Shown here in pieces: positions 35,062-42,606 of a DNA stretch of 64,000 nucleotides. Source of the DNA: JAJDYQ01 sp942491945. Its GTDB lineage: Bacteria; Pseudomonadota; Gammaproteobacteria; JAJDYQ01. A program made the position numbers and the translations under genes. The notes beneath the pieces are model-generated. The model ran no database searches. It saw only the letters and a program-made list of their open reading frames with translations, and was not told where the DNA came from. The stretch lies in the NCBI GenBank assembly GCA_942491945.1, contig CALODD010000050.1:48226-112225 (forward strand), written 5' to 3'. The first letter of the stretch is position 1; the number at the start of each line of letters is the position of its first letter.

Positions 35062-35370
35062 TCAAATAAAACGATGACGATATCGTTCCAGTGACTGCAC
35101 TTTACCATTTCGAACCATAACGCCTTCATCAGACAAGAACTCTGCTTTCTTCTCAGCGCCCAAGGCATATTGCCCAATAGAGCCATCACTACGCACCACG
35201 CGGTGACAGGGGATTGTTATCAATTGCTCATTCTTTGCCATCGCCGAACCCACCGCACGCCAGGCCCGTGTGCCCATGGCCTGAGCCAGATCACTATAGG
35301 TTGTCACCTTACCTTCCGGTACCTGCTGCAGTACATCGTAACAACGTTGTGCGAAATCAGACTGATTCAT
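35062..35370 (-). CDS. MGMT-family (alkyltransferase-like) protein
   Basis: Started at the ATG at 35370, which has GAGGA upstream, giving 102 residues; an earlier in-frame start adds 27 residues without support. It is a one-domain protein equal to the DNA-binding domain of O6-methylguanine methyltransferase. The motif is IPCHRVV with the alkyl-acceptor Cys retained; the alkyltransferase-like subgroup often has Trp there. A helix-turn-helix region, VTTYSDLAQAMGTRAWRAVG, precedes it. It may repair or flag O6-alkylguanine lesions. The flanking genes give no further clue. Confidence 0.85.
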   Translation of the reverse strand: MNQSDFAQRCYDVLQQVPEGKVTTYSDLAQAMGTRAWRAVGSAMAKNEQLITIPCHRVVRSDGSIGQYALGAEKKAEFLSDEGVMVRNGKVQSLERYRHRFI

Positions 35371-35485
35371 GGCAAAATCCTCTTCGATGAGCTGTAGCAA
35401 GTATAGGCCATTAACCCCACATGAAACCGGCAAATACATGACACCGATCAATGACGTTTATGGCTGAGATAGAGATACTTGATAG

Positions 35486-36217
35486 ATGGAGTGGATAAAA
35501 CAAATAACAGCACCCCTCGCCCAAAGCTTTCGAGACATCCTGCCGATTATTCTCGTCATCGGCCTGTTTCAGCTACTTATTCTGCAGCAACCCATCCCGA
35601 ACTTTTTCGACATCATCATCGGTTCAATCTTCGTTCTCATCGGACTGACCTTATTCGTTCAGGGACTTGAACTCGGACTATTCCCAATCGGCGAATCGCT
35701 GGCTCACGCCTTCGCACAAAAGGGCAGTGTGACATGGCTACTGCTATTTGCCTTTGCATTAGGATTCGGAACAACGATTGCGGAACCTGCACTCATCGCC
35801 ATTGCCGACGAAGCCGCTCGTATCGCGTCGCTGGACAAGATGATCGAAGATAGCGAGGAAGCCCGCAAGCAATATGCCTTTGGACTACGCATTACCGTTG
35901 CTCTGTCGGTTGGCTTTGCCATCGTCGTCGGCGCACTCAGAATTATTAAAGGCTGGCCGATTCAATACCTGATCATTGCAGGTTATATGGGTGTCGTCGT
36001 CATGACCGCATTCGCACCCGAAGGCATCATCGGTATCGCCTATGACTCCGGTGGCGTAACCACTTCCACAATTACTGTACCGCTGGTGACCGCACTCGGT
36101 GTAGGACTGGCCTCCTCCATCCGTGGTCGAAACCCCATGACCGATGGCTTTGGTCTAATCGCCTTCGCCTCACTCACACCGATGATCTTCGTCATGGCCT
36201 ACGGGATGATGATCTAA
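35486..36217 (+). CDS. DUF1538 membrane protein, first copy
   Basis: A 243-residue protein with six or seven transmembrane helices. The DUF1538 core appears as GFGTTIAEPALIAIADEAARIA and IGIAYDSGGVTTSTITVPLVTALGVGLAS. Members are integral membrane proteins, presumed transporters, of unknown substrate. The gene after it encodes a second DUF1538 protein of about the same pattern, with one base of overlap. The pair probably forms a heterodimer. It is the first gene of the DUF1538-DUF1538-PII-CBS operon. Confidence 0.88.
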   Translation: MEWIKQITAPLAQSFRDILPIILVIGLFQLLILQQPIPNFFDIIIGSIFVLIGLTLFVQGLELGLFPIGESLAHAFAQKGSVTWLLLFAFALGFGTTIAEPALIAIADEAARIASLDKMIEDSEEARKQYAFGLRITVALSVGFAIVVGALRIIKGWPIQYLIIAGYMGVVVMTAFAPEGIIGIAYDSGGVTTSTITVPLVTALGVGLASSIRGRNPMTDGFGLIAFASLTPMIFVMAYGMMI

Positions 36218-36996
36218 TGGAATACATCAGCAACCTGTTCAGCACCTTACTGACGACAATATGGGACGTGCTACCCATCGCCAGTGTCATTATCTTTTTT
36301 CAGCTTTTCGTACTTCGCAAGAAAATTCCTAACCTGTCCCGAATGATTACCGGCTTTATTTTTGTACTGGTTGGTCTGGCGTTCTTTCTGGAAGGCCTGG
36401 AAATGGCGCTATTCCCACTCGGCAAACTGATGGCGCAGCAACTCACCGAACCGTCATTTATCGCTTCGGCCACTGGCGATGGAATACTTCATTGGTGGGA
36501 TTACCGATGGGTCTATGTTTTTGCCTTTGCCATTGGCTTTGCAACCACCATTGCTGAACCCTCACTCATTGCCGTCGCCATCAAGGCGCAGCAGGTCTCT
36601 GGCGGTTCGATTAAAGTGAATGGCCTACGCTATGCTGTCGCCATGGGTGTTGCGATTGGTATTACGCTGGGCGTCTACCGCATCGTCACCGGCACGCCGC
36701 TGCACTGGTACATCATTGCCGGCTACATCCTGGTCGTCATCCAGACCACCTTTGCCCCGAAAAGCATTATCGCGCTGGCTTATGACTCCGGCGGTGTCAC
36801 CACATCAACCGTCACCGTACCGCTGGTGACTGCACTCGGTCTTGGCCTCGCCAGCACCATTCCGGGCCGCAGCCCGCTACTGGATGGCTTCGGTCTTATC
36901 GCTTTTGCCAGCCTGTTTCCTATTATGTCTGTTATGGGCTACGCACAAATAACTCACTGGCTCTCTCGCCGTCCTACCTATCAGGAGGAAAACTGA
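36217..36996 (+). CDS. DUF1538 membrane protein, second copy
   Basis: A 259-residue paralogue of the previous protein. It shares FATTIAEPSLIAVAIKAQQ and LAYDSGGVTTSTVTVPLVTALGLGLAS almost word for word, so the two arose by duplication. The start overlaps the preceding stop by one base (TAATG). The following PII-like gene starts one base after its stop, which suggests tight co-expression and a signalling protein that controls the transporter. Confidence 0.88.
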   Translation: MEYISNLFSTLLTTIWDVLPIASVIIFFQLFVLRKKIPNLSRMITGFIFVLVGLAFFLEGLEMALFPLGKLMAQQLTEPSFIASATGDGILHWWDYRWVYVFAFAIGFATTIAEPSLIAVAIKAQQVSGGSIKVNGLRYAVAMGVAIGITLGVYRIVTGTPLHWYIIAGYILVVIQTTFAPKSIIALAYDSGGVTTSTVTVPLVTALGLGLASTIPGRSPLLDGFGLIAFASLFPIMSVMGYAQITHWLSRRPTYQEEN

Positions 36997-36997
36997 T

Positions 36998-37348
36998 ATG
37001 CATTTCAAACTTATATGCGCCTTCGTCGAAGAAGAAAAAACCGATGCCGTGCTGGAAGCAGCACGCGACAAGGGAGCCACAGGCTCGACGATCATTAACA
37101 ATGCGAGAGGCGAGGGCATTACCAGCAAGAAAACCTTCCTCGGCATGGAGCTCGCGTCACAACGTGATTTTCTACTGCTACTCGTGGAAGAGCACCTCAG
37201 TCGCGAAATACTCGAACACATCGCCGAAGTCGGCGAATTTGATGAAACCTCAGGCTCAGGCATGGCATTCATGATCGATGTCGAAGACGCCGTGGGGATC
37301 AATCACCAGGTAAGTAAACTACATGAAATCGTGGAGGGAGAACTATGA
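36998..37348 (+). CDS. PII-like signalling protein
   Basis: A 116-residue protein with the PII ferredoxin-like fold. It begins FKLICAFVEEEKTDAVLEAARDKGATGSTI in place of the usual PII first strand and helix, followed by a T-loop region GITSKKTFLG and the C-terminal DFLLLLVEEHLSREILEHIA. The T-loop lacks the uridylylated Tyr of GlnB/GlnK, so it is one of the PII-like variants. Its position after two membrane-protein genes suggests it binds and controls the DUF1538 complex, as GlnK does for AmtB. Confidence 0.82.
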   Translation: MHFKLICAFVEEEKTDAVLEAARDKGATGSTIINNARGEGITSKKTFLGMELASQRDFLLLLVEEHLSREILEHIAEVGEFDETSGSGMAFMIDVEDAVGINHQVSKLHEIVEGEL

Positions 37349-37761
37349 AACAGCCAAACCGAGTCTGTGTCCGAGAAGTCATGGAATCCGACTTTGATAT
37401 CGTCGACGGCATCGCCACCGTCGCTGAAGCCCTGTGTAATGCCAAACACCTGGAAACACGCTGCTTCATCGTCGACAAACGTGATGAACATGATGAATTC
37501 GGTATTGTCCTGCTCTCCGACATTGCCAAGAAAGTCCTGGCAAAAGACCGCGCGCCAGATCGAGTCAATGTCTACGAGATCATGAACAAACCCGTGATCG
37601 GCGTTTCGCCCGATATGGACATCCGTTACTGCTCACGCCTGTTTGAAAACTTTGGTATCTCCCGTGCACCGGTGACAGAGCATGGCAAGGTCATTGGTGT
37701 AGTGGGATATACGGATATGGTGTTGCATGGGGTGTTGGATCAGTTGAAAGCGGAGAATTAA
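37345..37761 (+). CDS. CBS-domain protein
   Basis: A 138-residue protein formed by a CBS pair. The first unit is VREVMESDFDIVDGIATVAEAL, and the second is VYEIMNKPVIGVSPDMDIRY, ending in FGISRAPVTEHGKVIGVVGYTDM. CBS pairs bind adenosyl ligands such as ATP, AMP or SAM. The ATG overlaps the end of the PII-like gene by 4 bases. With that gene it would add an energy-status input to the DUF1538 transporter. Confidence 0.88.
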   Translation: MKQPNRVCVREVMESDFDIVDGIATVAEALCNAKHLETRCFIVDKRDEHDEFGIVLLSDIAKKVLAKDRAPDRVNVYEIMNKPVIGVSPDMDIRYCSRLFENFGISRAPVTEHGKVIGVVGYTDMVLHGVLDQLKAEN

Positions 37762-38057
37762 AGCGTCAGGGTCTCTAATTTGCATAGGCGACACCCTCAA
37801 ACCATCACATTCAACATAATGGTACAAAATGAGCGCTAGCATTTCTGCCTACCCTAGAACGCCAAAATCAAAGTCCATACTAAAAACCAGTTACAGGTAA
37901 TATACTAGAGTTACATTTTTCAATATCTTAGGATTAAGCATGAAATGTAAATCTAGAAAAATGGCTAAGTTTTTTGAGATAGGCTGCTGCAGCCTATCAC
38001 CTGAAAGTATAGCCGCTGTCTAATAAACTCTCAGGCAATATTAAGAAAGGAAACGAG
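37762..38057. other. AT-rich intergenic stretch with a 21-bp palindrome
   Basis: This 296-base region marks the start of the accessory segment and is visibly richer in A/T than the operon before it. It holds the palindrome GATAGGCTGC-T-GCAGCCTATC (37978-37998) and a possible 27-codon ORF (37940-38023, beginning MKCKSRKMAKFFE) with AGGA eight bases upstream. No attC end is recognisable here, so the left boundary of the insertion is not defined. Confidence 0.5.
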
Positions 38058-39455
38058 ATGCCACTAGAAGCAGCACAACTAGACCAACTTATCGATAATC
38101 CTAGTGAAAGCTTATCACTAGAACTGAAAGACTGGATTGACCCTAACTCTAATGAAGGCATTGCTAAGATCGTAAAGGCAGTACTAGCGATGCGAAATAA
38201 TGATGGCGGCTATCTTCTAATTGGATTTAATAATACCGATGGCTCGATAAATACCGCTAACGCGCCTGATAACGTAGATCAATTATTTCATGTAGATAAA
38301 ATACAGGGATATATTTCGAAATACTCATCAGAGCCTTTTGAGGTTTCTATTCATTACCCCTTAAAAGATGATAAACATTTTGTTGTTATAGAAATACCAA
38401 AAGGAATAAAAACTCCTGTCGCAACAAAATCTGGTTTAGATGATTCAGGAGTACATCACATAAGAGTGGATAAGGTATATGTTCGCACTCTAAATGCCAA
38501 CAACACCCCAAGCACAGCTGAAGCTAAGTGGAAAGATTGGCCATCCATCACAGAAAAATGCTTTGAAAATCGAGAAGCTGATGTTGGCCGATTTATTAGA
38601 AGGCATTTATCAAGCGTCTCATCTGAAGAATTTAAAGAAATATTTTTATCACTCTTTGCAGGGGCCACAATAGAATCAACATCAGATTCTGATGATCTAA
38701 TACGGTTCATTGATGACTCTTATCAGAGATATCAAAGCATCGTTAATGAAAGACAGATTGAATTACCTGATCACGGATCAATGGAAGTGGGAGTTAAAAT
38801 TAACGGGGAAATTAATGCGTACACAGCAAATAGAGATTTTATAAATCTCATAAGATCCACTAACCCTCGCTACACAGGGTGGCCGGTTTGGGTGGACAGC
38901 AGTTCATTTACCAACGAGGAAAGCCGCCCATTTGTATATGAAGGTGTGTGGGAGGCATTGATTGCTTCTTTAGGTAGTGGGTTTTCAGATCACATCGATT
39001 TCTGGAGACTATCACCCGATGGTCAATTCTATTTATATCGCGCTTTTCAAGATGATATTGGTCAAGGTGATCGCGCACCAGAACCCGGAACAGCACTAGA
39101 TTTTGGGTTGGTGATCTTGCGTGCGGCTGAGTGTGTAGCAGTTTCAATTGCCTTTGCAAAAGCTATGGGTTGCAATGATGACTCATCTGTAAATATCACG
39201 TTTAGATGGTCGGGGCTGCGAGGGCGTACTTTAAGCTCATGGGCCAACTCAGGACGTTATCTATCATATGGTGGGTCGGCTTACCAAGATCAAGTAGTGT
39301 CACTAACTGTAATACCAACAGATACGGCACCGGGCGCATTATCTGGTTATGTGCATCAAATTGTTAGCCGATTATTTGAGATATTTGATGGCTTCGAGTT
39401 ATCAGAGGAAGTCACTGATGATTTGGTAAGAAGGCTTGTTGAGCGGAGATTGTGA
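38058..39455 (+). CDS. AlbA_2/Schlafen-domain protein
   Basis: A 465-residue protein whose first 150 residues form an AlbA_2 (Schlafen-like, divergent AAA-4) domain: SLSLELKDWIDPNSNEGIAK, then AMRNNDGGYLLIGFNNTDGS. The rest, about 300 residues, is not recognised. AlbA_2 domains occur in transcription regulators and, increasingly, in phage-defence proteins. The gene has low GC, stands alone, and ends four bases before an attC-like site. It is therefore probably the cargo of an integron cassette. The start has GGAAACGAG upstream. Confidence 0.75.
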   Translation: MPLEAAQLDQLIDNPSESLSLELKDWIDPNSNEGIAKIVKAVLAMRNNDGGYLLIGFNNTDGSINTANAPDNVDQLFHVDKIQGYISKYSSEPFEVSIHYPLKDDKHFVVIEIPKGIKTPVATKSGLDDSGVHHIRVDKVYVRTLNANNTPSTAEAKWKDWPSITEKCFENREADVGRFIRRHLSSVSSEEFKEIFLSLFAGATIESTSDSDDLIRFIDDSYQRYQSIVNERQIELPDHGSMEVGVKINGEINAYTANRDFINLIRSTNPRYTGWPVWVDSSSFTNEESRPFVYEGVWEALIASLGSGFSDHIDFWRLSPDGQFYLYRAFQDDIGQGDRAPEPGTALDFGLVILRAAECVAVSIAFAKAMGCNDDSSVNITFRWSGLRGRTLSSWANSGRYLSYGGSAYQDQVVSLTVIPTDTAPGALSGYVHQIVSRLFEIFDGFELSEEVTDDLVRRLVERRL

Positions 39456-39458
39456 AAT

Positions 39459-39530
39459 GCCTAACCACGCGCTCGTTCAGACGCAAACTACGCTGCGCTT
39501 CGTTTGTTCCGCGCAGCTTAAACGTTATGT
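39459..39530. other. attC-like integron recombination site
   Basis: The 72-base stretch starts with GCCTAAC and ends with GTTATGT, in place of the RYYYAAC and GTTRRRY core sites. Between them are TTCAG and CTTAAA arms and an internal stem GCTGCGC / GCGCAGC, with CAAAC / GTTTG nested inside. Size, near-palindromic nature and position directly behind the stop of the preceding ORF all fit an integron attC site. R' deviates at one base (T where a purine is expected). Confidence 0.65.
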
Positions 39531-39562
39531 TTCTAAGTAAAGAAAGGTCATTGGGTAACTGA

Positions 39563-40597
39563 ATGAGATATTGGCAACAGGCTGCTGGAGACAATGATAG
39601 GAATTATGTATCACTTTGCCTTAAGTGGGGTGTAATCCTCAATGGTCCAGGGTATGCCGGCCCTTGGCCAGAATGTATTAGTACTCTGGAAGAACATGGT
39701 TGGTCTTCTAAGAAAGTTACTGATCTAAAAAGGTTTTGTGAAGATATCAAAGACGGGGATATTGTCGTACTTCGAATAGGTACTTCCAAAGTTCTAGGTG
39801 TAGGATTAGTTGTAGGTGACTATGAGTGGCTCGAAATATTTGGCGATGTTGATGGTTGGGAGCTTCAGCACGCACGTAGAGTTAATTGGATTTGGTCAAG
39901 TGAAAATAAACCAAAAAAGTTCGAAACATACGCGTTGAAACAAGGGGACACCACTCAAGAACTAACGTCTACTGTTGTTCTAGAATGGCTAGATTCTCTA
40001 GATATTAATTTTTCTTTAGAAATAAAATTGCCTAAATTACCGAAAGATAGTCAAATCGAAGTTGAGTTCGAAGAAGTTTCAGAATTTTTATTCGATCAGG
40101 GTGTTTCTAGTAATTCTATTGAGATACTAAGTAAAGAGATAGATGAGCTTGTGCGTATAGCCAAGTGGTATCAAAGATACGGCAACCCATCTGAGTTCGA
40201 AACAGTAGCTTATTTAGCCGTTCCGTTACTTCGTGCTTTAGGGTGGACGCCTCAAAAAATGGCTATAGAGTGGAATAATGTTGATATTGCACTTTTTAGC
40301 CAACTTCCCAGAAATAATAAAAATCTTAATGTTGTAGTCGAGGCTAAAAAGAAAGGAAACTCATGTTTAAGTGCACTTTCTCAGGCCCAAGCATATGCTG
40401 AAGGAAAGAATAATTGTAGAAGGTTAATAGTTACAGACGGCTTAAGATATGGAGTTTATATAAAGAAGAATGACGTGTTTGAATTATATGCTTACTTTAA
40501 TATTACCCGTTTGAGAAATGAATATCCCATATATGAGTGTTTGGGCGTTAAGGAGGCTCTGAGGGTAATGACACCAGAGTGGAGTAACGCAACATAA
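39563..40597 (+). CDS. PD-(D/E)XK nuclease-like protein, cassette-borne
   Basis: A 344-residue protein of low GC. Residues 60-115 resemble a small PUA/EVE-type beta domain (DIVVLRIGTSKVLGVGLVVGDYEWLEIF). Residues 205-320 resemble the HsdR-N/type I restriction nuclease-like fold, with the catalytic set Asp241 (NVDIALF), Glu260 and Lys262 (VVVEAKKKG) and a following QAQAYAEGK helix. A DNA-cleaving defence function is inferred. It begins 33 bases after the attC-like site and its stop lies inside the next attC-like start, which is typical of integron cassette genes. Confidence 0.72.
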   Translation: MRYWQQAAGDNDRNYVSLCLKWGVILNGPGYAGPWPECISTLEEHGWSSKKVTDLKRFCEDIKDGDIVVLRIGTSKVLGVGLVVGDYEWLEIFGDVDGWELQHARRVNWIWSSENKPKKFETYALKQGDTTQELTSTVVLEWLDSLDINFSLEIKLPKLPKDSQIEVEFEEVSEFLFDQGVSSNSIEILSKEIDELVRIAKWYQRYGNPSEFETVAYLAVPLLRALGWTPQKMAIEWNNVDIALFSQLPRNNKNLNVVVEAKKKGNSCLSALSQAQAYAEGKNNCRRLIVTDGLRYGVYIKKNDVFELYAYFNITRLRNEYPIYECLGVKEALRVMTPEWSNAT

Positions 40598-40697
40598 CAA
40601 TTGCATTCAGCAGACCCATTTCCACAGCGTTTCGTTTGTAGCGAACACCACAAGTCTCACACAGCTACAACAAGCCCTCAGCCTGAGCGTTTAAAAA
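40591..40697. other. degenerate second attC-like site
   Basis: ACATAACAATTGCATTCAGC at 40591 has the common 5' end of an attC. The inner part, GCGTTTCGTTTGTAGCG, resembles the middle of the first site (GCGCTTCGTTTGTTCCG). A possible 3' core is GCCTGAGCGTTTAA at 40681, but it does not match GTTRRRY. The site may be decayed. Confidence 0.35.
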
Positions 40698-40732
40698 CCC
40701 GACCATCCCAAAAGGTAGCCGGCTCCCAATCA

Positions 40733-41209
40733 CTACCTCATCTGCGTAAACACATAACCACTATCTTTCACCTGTGTATGGCATCCAAAGCAGCCTGCAC
40801 CACCATCTTCAACAATACGCTTATCGGTACTATCACCCGCAAAAGCTTCAAAACCCCAGCCACCGGTTTTGGCGTACTTCTGCTTATCTTTTTGCATGAC
40901 ACCGATTAGTTTGCGACTGCCTTCCTGAATCGTCTTGTCGGCTTCTGTGTAGTTGAGCAGATCAAAGACGAACACAGCACCATCTGCATACTTGCCTGTC
41001 TTTAGCCCTTGCTTTGCTGATTCGTTGACGTAGACATGGTGGATTCCCTGGAATGGGTTTTCCAGTGCATGTCCGGGCTGGATCAGCATGGTCTTGGCAT
41101 GTGTCCAGTCTCGATAACCTTCTGGATATGGCACTAGTTCGCCTGCATGACTTAACCCGGACAGGACCAGCAATCCAGCCATCAACAACTTTGAAACATA
41201 AACTTTCAT
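40733..41209 (-). CDS. cytochrome P460 family protein
   Basis: A 158-residue periplasmic protein with a signal peptide (cleavage after GLSHA, about residue 22), a P460-fold beta domain (PEGYRDWTHAKTM, then FQGIHHVYVNESA and GAVFVFDLLNYTEA) and one C-terminal heme site, GCFGCHTQVKDSGYVFT. P460 proteins bind a modified heme c and act on hydroxylamine or NO; many members in non-nitrifiers have no known role. It lies 12 bases from the DUF2024 gene and is the last of a three-gene unit under the divergent MarR protein. Confidence 0.87.
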   Translation of the reverse strand: MKVYVSKLLMAGLLVLSGLSHAGELVPYPEGYRDWTHAKTMLIQPGHALENPFQGIHHVYVNESAKQGLKTGKYADGAVFVFDLLNYTEADKTIQEGSRKLIGVMQKDKQKYAKTGGWGFEAFAGDSTDKRIVEDGGAGCFGCHTQVKDSGYVFTQMR

Positions 41210-41221
41210 TACAACTCTCCT

Positions 41222-41494
41222 TTAATAAATCGGGGATGGACACCCCTCCATTTGCAGAATGAAATAACCCTGTGTCTCTACATCTCGAGCGATTTCTGGC
41301 GTGGCGTCCTCGCTATGGCAAAAACGACAGCTTTCTAACTGCAGGTTTGCCACCGTAACGCCCAGACTTTGCAGCCAGTGTGTTGCCTTTGACTGTGCGC
41401 TTTCCTGCGTTGAGCCTTTCGGCATCAATACATCGAAATGCATGGTCTCGCCGTCATCCCGCTGTACATAGGTATCAAATACATCCAGACGCAT
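41222..41494 (-). CDS. DUF2024 family protein
   Basis: A 90-residue protein matching the DUF2024 pattern: VFDTYVQRDDGETMHFDVLM at the start, then LESCRFCHSE with a CxxC/H group, and QGYFILQMEGCP at the end. The Cys/His cluster could hold a metal. The family is small and cytoplasmic, with no assigned function. It lies between a glutaredoxin-like gene and the P460 gene, 9 and 12 bases apart, so all three form a tight operon. Confidence 0.82.
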   Translation of the reverse strand: MRLDVFDTYVQRDDGETMHFDVLMPKGSTQESAQSKATHWLQSLGVTVANLQLESCRFCHSEDATPEIARDVETQGYFILQMEGCPSPIY

Positions 41495-41503
41495 CGTTAC
41501 GAC

Positions 41504-41737
41504 CTATTGCAGATCAGCAATCGATGCACCGAAATTGATATGGAAGACCTGGCCATCCATTACCATGGCCGGTACGGATTTCACGCCGGCCTGATCGGCC
41601 TCATTAATACGCTGCCGGTCTTCGCCCAGATGCACCACTTCTACGTCATAACGCTGCTTATCCAGCGCATCCAGTACCTGCTGCTCGGCACTCACACAAA
41701 CCGGGCAACCCGCATGATAAAAAGTCACTGTACTCAT
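41504..41737 (-). CDS. glutaredoxin/thioredoxin-like small protein
   Basis: A 77-residue protein with the thioredoxin fold. The N-terminal redox motif is FYHAGCPVCVSAEQ (CPVC), and the cis-Pro segment KSVPAMVMDGQVFHINFG follows. This is close to a glutaredoxin but too short and without its glutathione-binding marks. It is the first gene of the unit that runs to P460, with a good AAGGAG ribosome site. It is divergent from the MarR regulator. Confidence 0.85.
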   Translation of the reverse strand: MSTVTFYHAGCPVCVSAEQQVLDALDKQRYDVEVVHLGEDRQRINEADQAGVKSVPAMVMDGQVFHINFGASIADLQ

Positions 41738-41761
41738 TTGCTTTCTCCTTAGAATTTATTA

Positions 41762-41776
41762 GTATCGATTCGATAC
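41762..41776. promoter_or_regulatory. predicted MarR operator
   Basis: GTATCGA-T-TCGATAC is a perfect 15-base palindrome 24 bases upstream of the glutaredoxin-like start. Its right half recurs as TCGATACC at 41825-41832, just upstream of the marR start. A dimeric regulator such as the adjacent MarR protein is the obvious candidate ligand. Confidence 0.7.
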
Positions 41777-41840
41777 CTTTTAAAATCTAGCAGCATGATT
41801 CCCGCTTGTCAAACAAGTTTTTAGTCGATACCATTAATCC

Positions 41841-42401
41841 ATGGACGTACAGGACATACATACCACCATTGAGCGGCTTTCAAACCTGCTGAGAAACGAG
41901 GTTAGAAGGGCCGGTAGCGATAGCGGTTTGCAGCCTGTGCAGCTCGAAGCCCTGCATTATCTATCGATCTGCAACCGCTATTCCGATACACCGATGGGCG
42001 TGACCGAATATCTGGGACAGACCAAAGGCACGGTCTCGCAGACGCTTAAAGTTCTGGAGCGTAAGGGCTATCTGATAAAGACGCTGGATAAAGACGACAA
42101 ACGTGTTTCTCACCTGAAAGTGACCGCCAACGGTAAACGGCTGCTGGATAAAATCATCCCAACGCCCAACTTTACCGATGCCTGTGAATCACTCGACAAA
42201 CAGTCTCAGAAACAGGTGAATGAGACCCTGAAAAACCTGCTCAGAAGCATCCAGCAGGCGAATGGTTCAAAAACGTTCGGCGTGTGCAAGACCTGTCGCT
42301 ATAACCAGAACAACGGTAAAGATGGCTTTTATTGCCAGCTTGTTGAGGCACCGTTATCCAGCCAGGACGTGAAACTGATCTGTCGCGAGCACGCTGCCTA
42401 A
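41841..42401 (+). CDS. MarR family regulator with C-terminal Cys cluster
   Basis: A 186-residue protein. The first 140 residues form a MarR winged helix (VQLEALHYLSICNRY, TEYLGQTKGTVSQTLKVLERKGYL, DKDDKRVSHLKVTANG). A C-terminal extension then carries CKTCRYNQNN, FYCQL and LICREH, four Cys and one His, that could bind zinc or an Fe-S cluster and sense redox state. It is divergent from the glutaredoxin-DUF2024-P460 genes, with a palindromic operator in between, and probably controls them. Confidence 0.88.
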   Translation: MDVQDIHTTIERLSNLLRNEVRRAGSDSGLQPVQLEALHYLSICNRYSDTPMGVTEYLGQTKGTVSQTLKVLERKGYLIKTLDKDDKRVSHLKVTANGKRLLDKIIPTPNFTDACESLDKQSQKQVNETLKNLLRSIQQANGSKTFGVCKTCRYNQNNGKDGFYCQLVEAPLSSQDVKLICREHAA

Positions 42402-42606
42402 ATCGATACACTCGAATATATCCCTGAAACTTTGCGTAATACCTCATACTGGAAACGCCTTGCCTCATTAACCGGGTTTCATTCATTAATTGTAATTTGG
42501 TCGGCGGAGGTTTACGCGGCGATGATATATGTCAATTCTCTCCCCCAAATATCGGTCTACGCTTAAATATAGAATGGGAATAGATTAGGGAGAAAGGATA
42601 AAGATC

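Noticed and set aside
37940..38023. 27-codon ORF with AGGA ahead of the AlbA_2 gene
   Set aside because: It has a plausible ribosome site but includes a palindrome and no known peptide pattern; too little evidence for a gene call.
39563..40597. Complete type I restriction system
   Set aside because: Only an HsdR-N-like nuclease fold is present; no helicase, methylase or specificity subunit is in the window.
40601..40909. 102-codon plus-strand frame after the nuclease gene
   Set aside because: It runs through the degenerate attC-like stretch and antisense to the P460 gene, with Thr/Ser-rich nonsense-like sequence.
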